Part shown: one piece after another, positions 9,027 through 16,296 of the stretch
How the letters are laid out: each line of letters begins with the position of its first letter
Position numbering within the stretch: the stretch's first letter is position 1
Assembly: GCF_001754075.1 (NCBI RefSeq)
Contig: NZ_MIEH01000018.1
Coordinates: 62,001 to 126,000 of the forward strand
From: Merdimonas faecis
GTDB taxonomy: Bacteria; Bacillota; Clostridia; Lachnospirales; Lachnospiraceae
DNA length: 64,000 nt
Direction of reading: 5' to 3'
Position numbers and translations under genes: made by a program
Notes under the pieces: model-generated
Database searches by the model: none
What the model saw: the letters and a program-made list of their open reading frames with translations, nothing else
What the model was told of the DNA's origin: nothing

Positions 9027-9757
9027 GTGATCTCCTGCAGATACAGCCCCTTGGGGTCGCAGGGATCACTGGGATGCTGGATGCCGGAGAAGATATCCTC
9101 GATATCTTCTCTTTTTCTTGTGCCAAAGCCGATATCCAGAAGGATGCTGACGATGAATCTTGCCATGTTGTGAAGGAAATCGTCCGCATGGATCAGGATC
9201 TGCATCTCTTCAGTGTCTCCATAGATCTGGATATCATAAATCTCCCGCTCGGTATTCTTGCTCTTTTTGGCGGAAGAAAAGTTGCGGAAATCATGCTTCC
9301 CAAGGAGCAGAAGCGCTGCCTGCTGCATCAGCTTTTTGTCCGGGATCTGGAAGCAGTGGAAGGTGTATTTCCGGTCAAAGACGCTGGGAACGTCGTCGAT
9401 GGTCATGCGGTAAATATAGGTCTTGGAAGTGGCATTGAGCTGTGCGTGAAAGCGCTCCGGCATTTCCTCCACCCCGGTGATGGCAATATCCATGGGGAGA
9501 TAACGGTTCAGGTAATGTTTGATCTCCGCAAGAGGCATGTCACATTCTGTTTTAAAATTTGCCACCTGTGCATAGGCGTGGACGCCTACCTCTGTGCGGC
9601 AGCCACAGTTCAATTCGATCAGGTATTCACCTGTCATTTTCTTTAATACTTCAATGATTTTATTTGAAATCGTATTATTGGATTCATTTTTTCCAAGACG
9701 GGTCCAGCCCTGGTAGCGGCTGCCGTCGTATTCGATCGTGAGTTTAATATTTCTCAT
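9014..9757 (-). CDS. TruA-like pseudouridine synthase with altered catalytic residue
   Basis: A 247-residue TruA-fold protein: N-terminal [15 protein letters not shown], the central active-site loop, and the C-terminal [18 protein letters not shown] segment. Canonical TruA has RTDxGVHA, in which Asp is the nucleophile conserved in all pseudouridine synthases. Here the loop reads RTEVGVHA: codon 56 (9590-9592) is GAG, Glu. Family TruA modifies U38-40 of tRNA anticodon arms; this protein may be inactive or have changed chemistry, or may act as an RNA-binding chaperone. ATG 9757 is chosen over the GTG at 9766 because the AGGAAAGGG site sits directly against the GTG but 8 nt before the ATG. Confidence 0.85.
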   Translation of the reverse strand: MRNIKLTIEYDGSRYQGWTRLGKNESNNTISNKIIEVLKKMTGEYLIELNCGCRTEVGVHAYAQVANFKTECDMPLAEIKHYLNRYLPMDIAITGVEEMPERFHAQLNATSKTYIYRMTIDDVPSVFDRKYTFHCFQIPDKKLMQQAALLLLGKHDFRNFSSAKKSKNTEREIYDIQIYGDTEEMQILIHADDFLHNMARFIVSILLDIGFGTRKREDIEDIFSGIQHPSDPCDPKGLYLQEITYGQ

Positions 9758-9783
9758 AGCAGACACCCTTTCCTAAAAATCAG

Positions 9784-9812
9784 TTTTAGTATATCAAATC
9801 TTGTGGTATAAT
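9784..9812 (+). promoter_or_regulatory. Probable promoter of the thioesterase gene
   Basis: TTTTAG at 9784-9789 and a perfect TATAAT at 9807-9812 are spaced by 17 nt, about 60 nt before the ATG. The -35 box is weak. Confidence 0.45.
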
Positions 9813-9872
9813 GAAAGAGCGTGACGGCAAAACAGAAAAAAATCTTAGAAACGCAGGAAATGGAGCATATTT

Positions 9873-10349
9873 ATGAGTACTACGACAAAAAAGGTATCAG
9901 ACTCTGCAACAGAGACACTCCATATTGTACGGCCAAACCATCTGAATGCGGCAGGGCGTCTGTTCGGAGGCGTACTGATGCAGTGGATCGACGAGCTGGC
10001 GGGGCTTGTGGCAAAGCGCCATTCGCATATGAATGTGACCACGGCTTCGGTGGATAATTTGAGATTTTTAAAAGGAGCTTACCAGAGAGATGTAGTGGTA
10101 ATCTCCGGGAAGATCACCTATGTGGGAAATACATCCATGGAGGTCCGGGTGGACAGTTATGTAGAAGATCTGGATGGCGTGAGGACGCCGATCAACAGAG
10201 CTTATTTTACAATGGTGGCTCTGGATGAGAATGATAAGCCATGTACCGTGCCGCGTCTTACTCTTACCACAGACGAAGAGCGGGAGGAATGGGAGAAGGC
10301 GAAGCTTCGCAAAGAGGTGCGCCTGATGAGGAAAGAAGTGGGAATTTAG
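9873..10349 (+). CDS. Acyl-CoA thioesterase, hotdog fold
   Basis: A 158-residue single hotdog-domain protein of the YciA/BFIT-like acyl-CoA hydrolase family. RLFGGVLMQWIDELAG (about residues 29-44) is the family helix that carries the catalytic Asp, and the NVTTASVDNLRFLK strand follows. It hydrolyses acyl-CoA to free acid and CoA in the cytoplasm. Length is typical. It lies alone between divergent and convergent genes. A highly charged C-terminus (EEREEWEKAKLRKEVRLMRKE) extends beyond the core fold. The chain-length preference cannot be read. Confidence 0.88.
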   Translation: MSTTTKKVSDSATETLHIVRPNHLNAAGRLFGGVLMQWIDELAGLVAKRHSHMNVTTASVDNLRFLKGAYQRDVVVISGKITYVGNTSMEVRVDSYVEDLDGVRTPINRAYFTMVALDENDKPCTVPRLTLTTDEEREEWEKAKLRKEVRLMRKEVGI

Positions 10350-10364
10350 TCAATCCCCACTTCT

Positions 10365-10640
10365 TTATTTTTTCAGCATTCCATGCATCATCTTTAGCAT
10401 CTGATCAATCCGTGCCTGCTCTTCTTCGGATTTTCCCTCTTTGAGTATGGATATGATCATGGTCATTTCATCAGGGGTAAAACGGATCCCTTTTTTATTG
10501 GCGCTGGTGATGAGTGCCATCATTACAGGAGCCAGAGCCTTACCGCTTTTCCCTTTTGTCTTACTGGCTGCGCTGCGGATCAGCTCCAGCTTCACCGGAT
10601 CCATATTCTTCAGCATCGGATGGTCCATCCATTCGTTCAT
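10365..10640 (-). CDS. Small methionine-rich protein, downstream partner
   Basis: A 91-residue soluble helical protein of unknown function, rich in Met and Lys, with no transmembrane segment. The start is taken as ATG 10640 (MNEWMDHPMLKNMD), because AAGGAGGG lies about 10 nt before it; the in-frame TTG at 10649 is too close to that site. The first 80 nt overlap the end of the upstream gene in another frame, which suggests translational coupling. Similar short proteins occur in Lachnospiraceae as hypothetical proteins, but no function is known to me. Confidence 0.65.
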   Translation of the reverse strand: MNEWMDHPMLKNMDPVKLELIRSAASKTKGKSGKALAPVMMALITSANKKGIRFTPDEMTMIISILKEGKSEEEQARIDQMLKMMHGMLKK

Positions 10641-10986
10641 CGTCTTCAAACCCTCCTTTCATAAAATCCTGCATAAAATCTGCGGCATCTGCGTGCTGCA
10701 TCATTTCCATCATATTCATCATGGCCTCCATTTGTTCTAGATTTTCCCGCTCTTCCGGGCTCATATAGGCTTTCAGTTCGCTGAAGAGTTCCAGAGGGCG
10801 GGAAGCGGCAGGGAAGCCGCGGAAATGTTCCATAGTATAGGAAAGCTCCGCAAATTTAATATACACCGCCAGAAAATGCTGGGCGGAAGGCGGAGTGTAT
10901 GGAAGCAGGAGTTTCAGCGTGTAGAGCCCCGGCGGAGTGATCAGGCTGTCAAAAGGCGTCATGAGCCTGGGAGGCTTTTGTTCCAT
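10561..10986 (-). CDS. Small methionine-rich protein, upstream partner
   Basis: A 141-residue soluble protein of unknown function. The N-terminus (MEQKPPRLMTPFDSLITPPG) is proline-rich, the centre is helical, and residues about 85-115 hold a Met-rich run (EAMMNMMEMMQ) reminiscent of an amphipathic or metal-contacting helix. ATG 10986 is chosen because AAAGGAG lies 5 nt upstream; a longer reading to 11055 has no such site and would run through the divergent promoter. The acidic C-terminal tail is encoded inside the start of the downstream gene. The two are very probably one functional unit. Confidence 0.6.
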   Translation of the reverse strand: MEQKPPRLMTPFDSLITPPGLYTLKLLLPYTPPSAQHFLAVYIKFAELSYTMEHFRGFPAASRPLELFSELKAYMSPEERENLEQMEAMMNMMEMMQHADAADFMQDFMKGGFEDDERMDGPSDAEEYGSGEAGADPQRSQ

Positions 10987-11006
10987 AGGCACTCCTTTAG
11001 ATAACG

Positions 11007-11034
11007 TTGTAAATATATATGAGCAAAGTATAAG
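11007..11034 (+). promoter_or_regulatory. Promoter of the small 52-residue protein gene
   Basis: TTGTAA at 11007-11012 and TATAAG at 11029-11034 are spaced by 16 nt, about 60 nt before the ATG. It sits in the divergent region shared with the minus-strand gene starting at 10986. Confidence 0.5.
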
Positions 11035-11095
11035 AATTATGAAGAACGGGAACATATATTATGGTAGAAATCACTTCAAAAAGGAGGATTGGGAA

Positions 11096-11254
11096 ATGGA
11101 ACGGCGTCTGATCATTGACGGAAATGAGGTATATGAGATTGATGAAGCCTGCATGATAAAAAAGAAGGTAGAAGTCCGCGAGGAAGAAGACAGAAAAAAA
11201 CATGAATCCCATCTGAACAGATATCAGCATGGATATCAGCAGGGGAAGAAATAA
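11096..11254 (+). CDS. Small highly charged protein
   Basis: A 52-residue protein starting MERRLIIDGNEVYEIDEACM and ending in a Lys/Glu/Arg/His-rich helix. It has a strong AAGGAGG site 9 nt upstream of the ATG and its own promoter, so it is very likely expressed. The N-terminal third looks like a small beta hairpin (IIDGNEVYEID). Short proteins of this pattern are found across Lachnospiraceae without known role. The longer in-frame reading from 10937 is rejected because it lacks an RBS and spans the promoter. Confidence 0.65.
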   Translation: MERRLIIDGNEVYEIDEACMIKKKVEVREEEDRKKHESHLNRYQHGYQQGKK

Positions 11255-11257
11255 AAA

Positions 11258-11284
11258 ACGGCGGGATGTATTACCCCGCCGTCA
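11258..11284 (-). terminator. Terminator of the Cys/Gly protein gene
   Basis: On the minus strand ACGGCGGGG and CCCGCCGT form a 9-bp stem with a short loop, followed by TTTTTT. It ends the cysteine-rich gene and probably also slows plus-strand readthrough from the 52-residue gene. Confidence 0.8.
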
Positions 11285-11293
11285 GTCTTAAAA

Positions 11294-11524
11294 TTAGCAG
11301 TCACAGCCGCATCCGTTGCCGCCGCCGAAGCCGCCGCAGCAGCACAGGAGAAGGATGATCCACAGGCAGCTGTCGTTTCCGCATCCGTTACCGTTGCCAA
11401 AGCCGCCGCAGCAGCACAGAAGAAGGATGATCCACAGACAGCTGTTGTCGCCAAATCCACAGCCGCCTCTTCCCATTGCGGAATCACAGCCGCATCCACA
11501 GTTTGTAGCACTTAAATCACTCAT
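11294..11524 (-). CDS. Cys/Gly-rich membrane microprotein with internal duplication
   Basis: A 76-residue protein made of two near-identical units. Each unit is a Gly/Asn/Cys-rich segment, then (N/D)SCLWIILLLCCCGGFG, a short hydrophobic segment ending in three cysteines. It ends GGGNGCGCDC. About a fifth of the residues are Cys. Proteins of this type in Clostridia have been labelled 'chorion class high-cysteine' by automatic pipelines only because of composition. GGAGG lies 8 nt before the ATG, a strong terminator follows, and the first half (MSDLSATNCGCGCDS) is typical of the group. Membrane insertion, metal binding or surface display are guesses. Confidence 0.7.
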   Translation of the reverse strand: MSDLSATNCGCGCDSAMGRGGCGFGDNSCLWIILLLCCCGGFGNGNGCGNDSCLWIILLLCCCGGFGGGNGCGCDC

Positions 11525-11596
11525 GCTTAAATCCTCCGTTTAATGAAGTTTACAGTACATAATATGCGGAAGGATCTGATGTGTGAAATGCGGTGC

Positions 11597-12229
11597 CTAA
11601 TATTTTACCAGCCGCTTGACAGAGTGCTGGAAGGAGTACGCTTTCTTCTGAAGCTTCAGCTTGTCAAGGGCGGAGACGCTTTTCTTTACATAGTCATCAT
11701 ACAGCGTCAGCAGATAGGAAATGGTAATGTTACGGTTTTTATACCAGGTAAACAAAAGCCAGTTCATGATATCCGGATGCCAGTACCGTTCCGGAATGTC
11801 TGCGCTGCGAAGCGTGAGCACATGCCTGATAGCTTCCATAGAAAGCTGGGTCAGTCTGGCGCTTCTTTGCTTTTCTTTAAAAAGCAGGTCGCTTTCTGTA
11901 ATGATATCATAGAGGTCGTTGGCTGACTTCCAATAGATTACAAATCCGGCCTGTTCTTCGGCTTCTCCGGCAGACTTTTTCAGGTCATATGTCTGCATAA
12001 CGGAACGCCGTCCGGTGATCTTACGGTCATATTCTGCTCTTTTTACACGGTCGGACAAAATAGCATATGCTTCCAGGATTTCCTGCATCTGCTGCGTGGT
12101 ATCAATGCCGTCTTTAAGATTGGCGTCCGGATGAAACCGCTTAGCCAGAGTATTTTTGGCGGCAGTGATCTCCTCCGCGGTAGCTTTGACAGAAACTCCC
12201 AGTATGTCATAGTAGTTCTTATCTTCCAT
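11597..12229 (-). CDS. J-domain (DnaJ-like) protein
   Basis: A 210-residue protein with an N-terminal J domain (about residues 4-70): YYDILGVSVKATAEEI, the essential HPD motif (RFHPDANL) and the final helix. There is no Gly/Phe region, zinc finger or substrate-binding domain of full DnaJ. The remaining 140 residues are helical and unfamiliar. J domains stimulate the ATPase of a DnaK partner, so it probably recruits Hsp70 to a specific client. AGGGGAG is 8 nt upstream of the ATG. It is divergent from the subtilase gene 130 nt away, which could mean shared control. Confidence 0.82.
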   Translation of the reverse strand: MEDKNYYDILGVSVKATAEEITAAKNTLAKRFHPDANLKDGIDTTQQMQEILEAYAILSDRVKRAEYDRKITGRRSVMQTYDLKKSAGEAEEQAGFVIYWKSANDLYDIITESDLLFKEKQRSARLTQLSMEAIRHVLTLRSADIPERYWHPDIMNWLLFTWYKNRNITISYLLTLYDDYVKKSVSALDKLKLQKKAYSFQHSVKRLVKY

Positions 12230-12359
12230 TTGATATCTCCCCTTATGATGATCCCCTTAAACATCATAACAATAGTACGACAAATCGGCCTGGAAATCAA
12301 TAGCTGGTTACAGATGGTTTCTTTTCGGAATATTCTGATAAAAAAAGGAACTTTATAGT

Positions 12360-13250
12360 ATGGACAGGGTGAAAAAGATCATCAATTACTGGTGTAAAGA
12401 TACAGAGGGAAAGACATGTCTGGGACGCGGCATTACGGCTGCCGTGCTGGACACCGGCATTTCGCCGCACCCGGATCTGAAGGGAAGGATCCGCGGCTTT
12501 CAGGATCTGGTGCATCACAGGAGGGATTTATATGACGACAGCGGACATGGAACCCATGTGGCGGGCATCCTGCTGGGAGACGGGAGGATGTCGGGAGGAA
12601 TCTTAAGCGGGGTCGCTCCGGAGGCAGCGGTGGTGGCGCTGAAGGTACTGGATGAAAAGGGAGATGGGAGCGTGGAGAATATTCTGGCAGGCCTTCGGTG
12701 GGTGCGGGAAAACCGGAGACGTTACGGGATCCGGATCGTGAATCTGTCTGTGGGAGCAAAGGCGGATCTGGATGCCGGAAAGGAGCAGGAATTTTTAAGG
12801 GGCGTGGAACAGCTGTGGGATGAGGGGCTGGTGGTGATCGTGTCAGCGGGCAACCAGGGACCGGCTAGGGGCACGGTGGCAGTTCCCGGGACCAGCCGTA
12901 AGGTCATCACTGTAGGAGCGCTGAAGACGAATGAAAGGATTCAGGATATAAGCGGGCGGGGACCCACGAAAGATTGTGTAGTGAAGCCGGACCTCCTGGC
13001 GCCGGGATATCAGATCCTGTCCTGCAGGAATCAGTTTGGCAGAAGAACGGGGTATTATACGGTCAAAAGCGGAACCTCTATGGCAGCGCCGGTGGCGACC
13101 GGAGCCGCGGCTTTATATCTGAGCAAATACCCCGGAGCCACGAATGCAGAAGTGAAGCTCAGGATGATGGAGACCTGCCGGAGGATAAAAGAAAGGGACG
13201 GAAGCCGGGCGGGAAGAGCCCTGGATGTAGCGCATTTTCTAAATGGCTAA
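12360..13250 (+). CDS. Intracellular subtilisin-like serine protease (S8)
   Basis: A 296-residue subtilase. The catalytic triad is complete: Asp31 in AVLDTG, His63 in SGHGTHVAG and Ser240 in SGTSMAAP, with the oxyanion Asn165 in SAGNQGP. There is no signal peptide, membrane anchor or long propeptide: the catalytic Asp is only 30 residues from the start. It should therefore work in the cytoplasm like Bacillus intracellular serine proteases, which degrade proteins in stationary phase or sporulation. The N-terminus lacks the LIPY inhibitory motif of Bacillus ISP. AAAGGA lies about 10 nt before the ATG. Confidence 0.9.
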   Translation: MDRVKKIINYWCKDTEGKTCLGRGITAAVLDTGISPHPDLKGRIRGFQDLVHHRRDLYDDSGHGTHVAGILLGDGRMSGGILSGVAPEAAVVALKVLDEKGDGSVENILAGLRWVRENRRRYGIRIVNLSVGAKADLDAGKEQEFLRGVEQLWDEGLVVIVSAGNQGPARGTVAVPGTSRKVITVGALKTNERIQDISGRGPTKDCVVKPDLLAPGYQILSCRNQFGRRTGYYTVKSGTSMAAPVATGAAALYLSKYPGATNAEVKLRMMETCRRIKERDGSRAGRALDVAHFLNG

Positions 13251-13302
13251 GCCGGAAAGCGGCATGCGTCCAGAAGAAATTATGGCTGTCAAGAAAAAAA
13301 CC

Positions 13303-13331
13303 TTGACACCCGTGCTTTTTTTCGGTATGAT
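13303..13331 (+). promoter_or_regulatory. Strong promoter of the ylxM-ffh operon
   Basis: A perfect TTGACA at 13303-13308 and TATGAT at 13326-13331 are separated by 17 nt. Transcription would start near 13338, so translation of ylxM must begin downstream of that point. This decides the GTG start at 13348 and leaves a leader of only about 10 nt. Confidence 0.85.
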
Positions 13332-13347
13332 AGCACAGGTGATAGAT

Positions 13348-13692
13348 GTGAATAAGATTTTAGAGCAGGCGCTGCTTTTCGATTTTTACGGAGAGCTTCT
13401 GACAGAGCACCAAAAAGAAATCTACGGACAGTTCATACAGGAGGATCTTTCCTTAGGAGAGATCGCAAAGGAAGCCGGGATCAGCCGGCAGGGCGTTCAT
13501 GACCTGGTACGGCGCTGCAGCCAGACGCTTGCGGGCTATGAAGAGAAGCTGCATCTGGTGAGCCGATTTATGACTGTGAAGGAAAAGGTGCAGAGAATCA
13601 ACGAACTGCTGGAAGGATATCAGGAGCAGGATACATCCGGAGTAATGCTGGAGATCCGCAGGATATCCGATGAGATCATAGAGGAGTTATAA
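13348..13692 (+). CDS. ylxM: YlxM/UPF0122 SRP-associated HTH protein
   Basis: A 114-residue sigma-70 region 4-like helix-turn-helix protein. Recognisable parts are the N-terminal NKILEQALLFDFYGELLT and the HTH around residues 37-60 (LSLGEIAKEAGISRQGVHDL). Family length is about 110, which matches the GTG start and not a longer reading from 13243. AGGTGAT is placed 7 nt before the GTG. It lies 1 nt before ffh, the universal neighbour of this family in Firmicutes; in streptococci YlxM associates with the signal recognition particle. A regulatory or SRP-assembly role is inferred. Confidence 0.88.
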   Translation: MNKILEQALLFDFYGELLTEHQKEIYGQFIQEDLSLGEIAKEAGISRQGVHDLVRRCSQTLAGYEEKLHLVSRFMTVKEKVQRINELLEGYQEQDTSGVMLEIRRISDEIIEEL

Positions 13693-13693
13693 G

Positions 13694-15046
13694 ATGGCAT
13701 TTGACAGTTTGACAGAAAAGCTTCAGAATATATTCAAAAACCTGCGGAGCAAGGGAAGGCTTACCGAGGATGACGTCAAGGAAGCCTTAAAGGAGATCAA
13801 GAGAGCCCTTCTGGCGGCTGACGTCAACTTTAAGGTGGTCAAGGATTTTATAGGGAGTGTCCAGGAGCGGGCCATCGGACAGGACGTGATGAACGGACTG
13901 AATCCAGGGCAGATGGTGATCAAGATCGTCAACGAAGAACTGGTTCGTCTGATGGGATCTGAGACGACAGAGATCGCACTGCAGCCGGGAAGCGCCATTA
14001 CGGTGATCATGATGGCAGGTCTTCAGGGAGCAGGTAAGACCACGACCACGGCAAAGCTTGCCGGGAAATACAAGCTGAAGGGCAAAAAGCCGCTGCTGGT
14101 AGCCTGTGACGTGTACCGTCCGGCGGCCATCAAACAGCTGCAGGTCAACGGAGAGAAGCAGGGCGTGGAAGTGTTCTCGATGGGAGAGAACAACAAGCCG
14201 GCGAATATCGCAAAGGCTTCTCTGGAGCATGCAAAGAAAAATGGAAACAATCTGGTGATCCTGGATACGGCGGGACGTCTCCATATCGATGAGGATATGA
14301 TGGCAGAGCTCCAGGAGATCAAGGACACGGTAACGGTACACCAGACCATCCTTGTGATCGACGCCATGACCGGACAGGATGCGGTCAATGTGGCCAAGGA
14401 TTTCAACGATAAGATCGGAATCGACGGTGTGATCGTCACCAAGCTGGACGGCGACACCCGGGGCGGTGCGGCGCTGTCGGTAAAGGCGGTGACCGGAAAG
14501 CCTATCTTCTATGTGGGTATGGGTGAGAAGCTGTCAGATCTTGAGCAGTTTTATCCGGACCGGATGGCTTCCAGGATTCTGGGCATGGGTGATGTGCTGA
14601 CACTTATTGAAAAGGCGGAAGCTCAGATCGATGAAGAAAAAGCAAAGCAGATGACCCAGAAGCTTAAGAAAGCCCAGTTTGACTTTGACGACTTTCTGGA
14701 AAGCATGAAGCAGATGCGAAATATGGGCGGCCTGGGGAGCATTATGAGCATGATGCCGGGGCTTGGGGCCATGGGCGGCAGAAAGGTGAAAAGTCCGGAT
14801 GACGAACAGACGGCCCAGGCTGAAAAGAATCTGGCCAGGATGGAGGCTATGATCTACTCCATGACGCCGGCGGAGAGAAGCAACCCGGATCTTTTGAACC
14901 CGTCCAGAAAGCACAGGATCGCCAAAGGAGCCGGTGTGGATATCAGTGAAGTAAACCGGATGGTAAAGCAGTTCGGCGAGATGAGAAAGCTGATGAAGAT
15001 GGTAGGAAAAAGCGGGAAAAAAGGCAGGTTCCGTCTGCCGTTCTAA
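13694..15046 (+). CDS. ffh: Signal recognition particle protein Ffh
   Basis: A 450-residue SRP54 GTPase. The N-terminal helical bundle is followed by the G domain with P-loop QGAGKTTTTAKLA near residue 110, DTAGR, and TKLDGDTRGG. The Met-rich M domain runs from about residue 300, with QMRNMGGLGSIMSMMPG, and ends in the usual basic tail (KMVGKSGKKGRF). It binds 4.5S RNA and signal sequences of nascent membrane and secreted proteins at the ribosome and docks on FtsY. Length and motifs are standard. Co-transcribed with ylxM; a GC-rich hairpin follows at about 15052-15077 before rpsP. Confidence 0.97.
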   Translation: MAFDSLTEKLQNIFKNLRSKGRLTEDDVKEALKEIKRALLAADVNFKVVKDFIGSVQERAIGQDVMNGLNPGQMVIKIVNEELVRLMGSETTEIALQPGSAITVIMMAGLQGAGKTTTTAKLAGKYKLKGKKPLLVACDVYRPAAIKQLQVNGEKQGVEVFSMGENNKPANIAKASLEHAKKNGNNLVILDTAGRLHIDEDMMAELQEIKDTVTVHQTILVIDAMTGQDAVNVAKDFNDKIGIDGVIVTKLDGDTRGGAALSVKAVTGKPIFYVGMGEKLSDLEQFYPDRMASRILGMGDVLTLIEKAEAQIDEEKAKQMTQKLKKAQFDFDDFLESMKQMRNMGGLGSIMSMMPGLGAMGGRKVKSPDDEQTAQAEKNLARMEAMIYSMTPAERSNPDLLNPSRKHRIAKGAGVDISEVNRMVKQFGEMRKLMKMVGKSGKKGRFRLPF

Positions 15047-15147
15047 CGACGGTATAACCGCGCGGGAGCGCGTTATATATAAAATACCAGAGATGAAAAG
15101 TGGTATAAAACATATTAAAAATTTTAAGATTATGGAGGTAATGAAAC

Positions 15148-15393
15148 ATGGCAGTAAAAATCAGATTAAGAAGAATGGGACAGAAGAAGGCTCCTTTCTA
15201 TAGAATCATCGTGGCTGATTCCAGATCACCAAGAGATGGAAAGTTCATCGATGAGATCGGAACCTATGATCCGAACTGTGATCCGAGCGCAATCAAGGTA
15301 GACGAGGAAGCAGCTAAGAAGTGGCTGGCAAACGGTGCACAGCCGACAGAGACCGTCAGCAAGATCTTTAAGGTGGCAGGTATCGAAAAATAA
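15148..15393 (+). CDS. rpsP: 30S ribosomal protein S16
   Basis: An 81-residue bS16. The N-terminal [19 protein letters not shown] and the [21 protein letters not shown] segment are diagnostic. It is needed for assembly of the 30S body domain. TGGAGG lies 8 nt before the ATG. Position between ffh and the KH-domain gene is the standard Firmicutes order. The upstream 100 nt contain an AT-rich stretch that could house an additional promoter, but I see no convincing boxes. Confidence 0.97.
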   Translation: MAVKIRLRRMGQKKAPFYRIIVADSRSPRDGKFIDEIGTYDPNCDPSAIKVDEEAAKKWLANGAQPTETVSKIFKVAGIEK

Positions 15394-15416
15394 AGCATGC
15401 TTTGGAGGTGCACACG

Positions 15417-15647
15417 ATGAAAGAATTAGTAGAAGTGATTGCAAAAGCGCTGGTCGATGATCCGGACAGCGTGGTGGTGACCGAACGAGAGGAAAGAAAA
15501 ACGACAGTCCTGGAGGTCCGTGTGGCTGATTCAGATATGGGAAAGGTTATCGGAAAACAGGGACGTATCGCCAAAGCAATCCGCTCAGTCGTGAAAGCGG
15601 CCGCTGCGAAGGAAGATAAAAAAGTCATCGTTGACATTTTAGATTAG
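15417..15647 (+). CDS. khpA: KH-domain RNA-binding protein KhpA
   Basis: A 76-residue single KH-domain protein (YlqC/UPF0109). The GxxG loop is visible as IGKQGRIAKAIR near residues 45-56. ATG 15417 is chosen: GGAGG is 7 nt upstream, whereas the TTG at 15402 would precede that site. In other Firmicutes KhpA pairs with KhpB/EloR and affects cell elongation and small-RNA biology. Its place between rpsP and rimM is canonical. Confidence 0.93.
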   Translation: MKELVEVIAKALVDDPDSVVVTEREERKTTVLEVRVADSDMGKVIGKQGRIAKAIRSVVKAAAAKEDKKVIVDILD

Positions 15648-15683
15648 TAGGATTTATGGAATGGGAAGGCCCATTCGTAAAAG

Positions 15684-15719
15684 GGCAGACGCGTATCATA
15701 TGGGTCTGCCTTATTTTTT
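15684..15719 (+). terminator. Terminator or attenuator between khpA and rimM
   Basis: GGCAGAC and GTCTGCC form a 7-bp stem with a 13-nt loop followed by TTATTTTTT. It could partly terminate the ffh-rpsP-khpA transcript ahead of rimM-trmD. Confidence 0.65.
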
Positions 15720-15778
15720 ACGAAATATTCCAGAAGTGCAGATCTGGTACCTTCCATAGAAAGGAAATGGAGAAAAGT

Positions 15779-16285
15779 ATGGAACAGTTATTGCAGGTGG
15801 GAGTCATTACCCAGACCCACGGTATCCGCGGGGAGGTCAAGGTGTTTCCCACGACAGATGATCCTGCCCGGTTTGAAAGACTGAGGAAGGTGACGCTTGA
15901 TACAGGCAGGGAGAGTCTGGAACTGGAGATCGAGAAAGTCCGGTTTTCCAAACAATTTGTCATCGTTAAGTTTAAAGGACTGGATGATATTAACCAGGTG
16001 GAACGTTATAAGAGATGTCCGCTTCTGGTCCGGCGGGAAGATGCAGTGCCTCTTGAGGAGGATGAGTATTATATTGCGGATATGATCGGGATTCGGGTAG
16101 AGACGGAGGATGGTGAAGCTTTTGGCACCCTGAAGGACGTGATCGAGACGGGAGCCAACGACGTCTATGTCGTAGAGACCAGTTCTCACGGAGAGGTGCT
16201 GATCCCTGCAATCAAAGAATGTATCCTTGAAGTGGATATTGAAGCGGGAAGGATGGTCGTCCATCTGCTGGACGGGCTTTTGTAG
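15779..16285 (+). CDS. rimM: Ribosome maturation factor RimM
   Basis: A 168-residue RimM with N-terminal beta-barrel (GVITQTHGIRGEVKVFPTTDD) and C-terminal PRC-barrel (YYIADMIGIRVETEDGEAF, ending in the VLIPAIKECILEVD strand). It binds S19 and helps maturation of the 30S head. ATG 15779 is chosen because GGAG lies 6 nt upstream; an in-frame ATG at 15767 has its Shine-Dalgarno directly against it, and longer readings cross the terminator hairpin. It is 11 nt from trmD, the usual partner. Confidence 0.93.
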   Translation: MEQLLQVGVITQTHGIRGEVKVFPTTDDPARFERLRKVTLDTGRESLELEIEKVRFSKQFVIVKFKGLDDINQVERYKRCPLLVRREDAVPLEEDEYYIADMIGIRVETEDGEAFGTLKDVIETGANDVYVVETSSHGEVLIPAIKECILEVDIEAGRMVVHLLDGLL

Positions 16286-16296
16286 GAGTGTACAGA

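Noticed and set aside
13243-13347. N-terminal extension of ylxM
   Set aside because: The strong promoter lies inside it and the family has no such extension.
15052-15077. GC-rich hairpin after ffh as a terminator
   Set aside because: The stem has a bulge and is followed by TTATATATAAAA, not a T-run, and rpsP normally continues the operon.
15656-15778. N-terminal extension of rimM
   Set aside because: It would run through a terminator hairpin and is not conserved in RimM.
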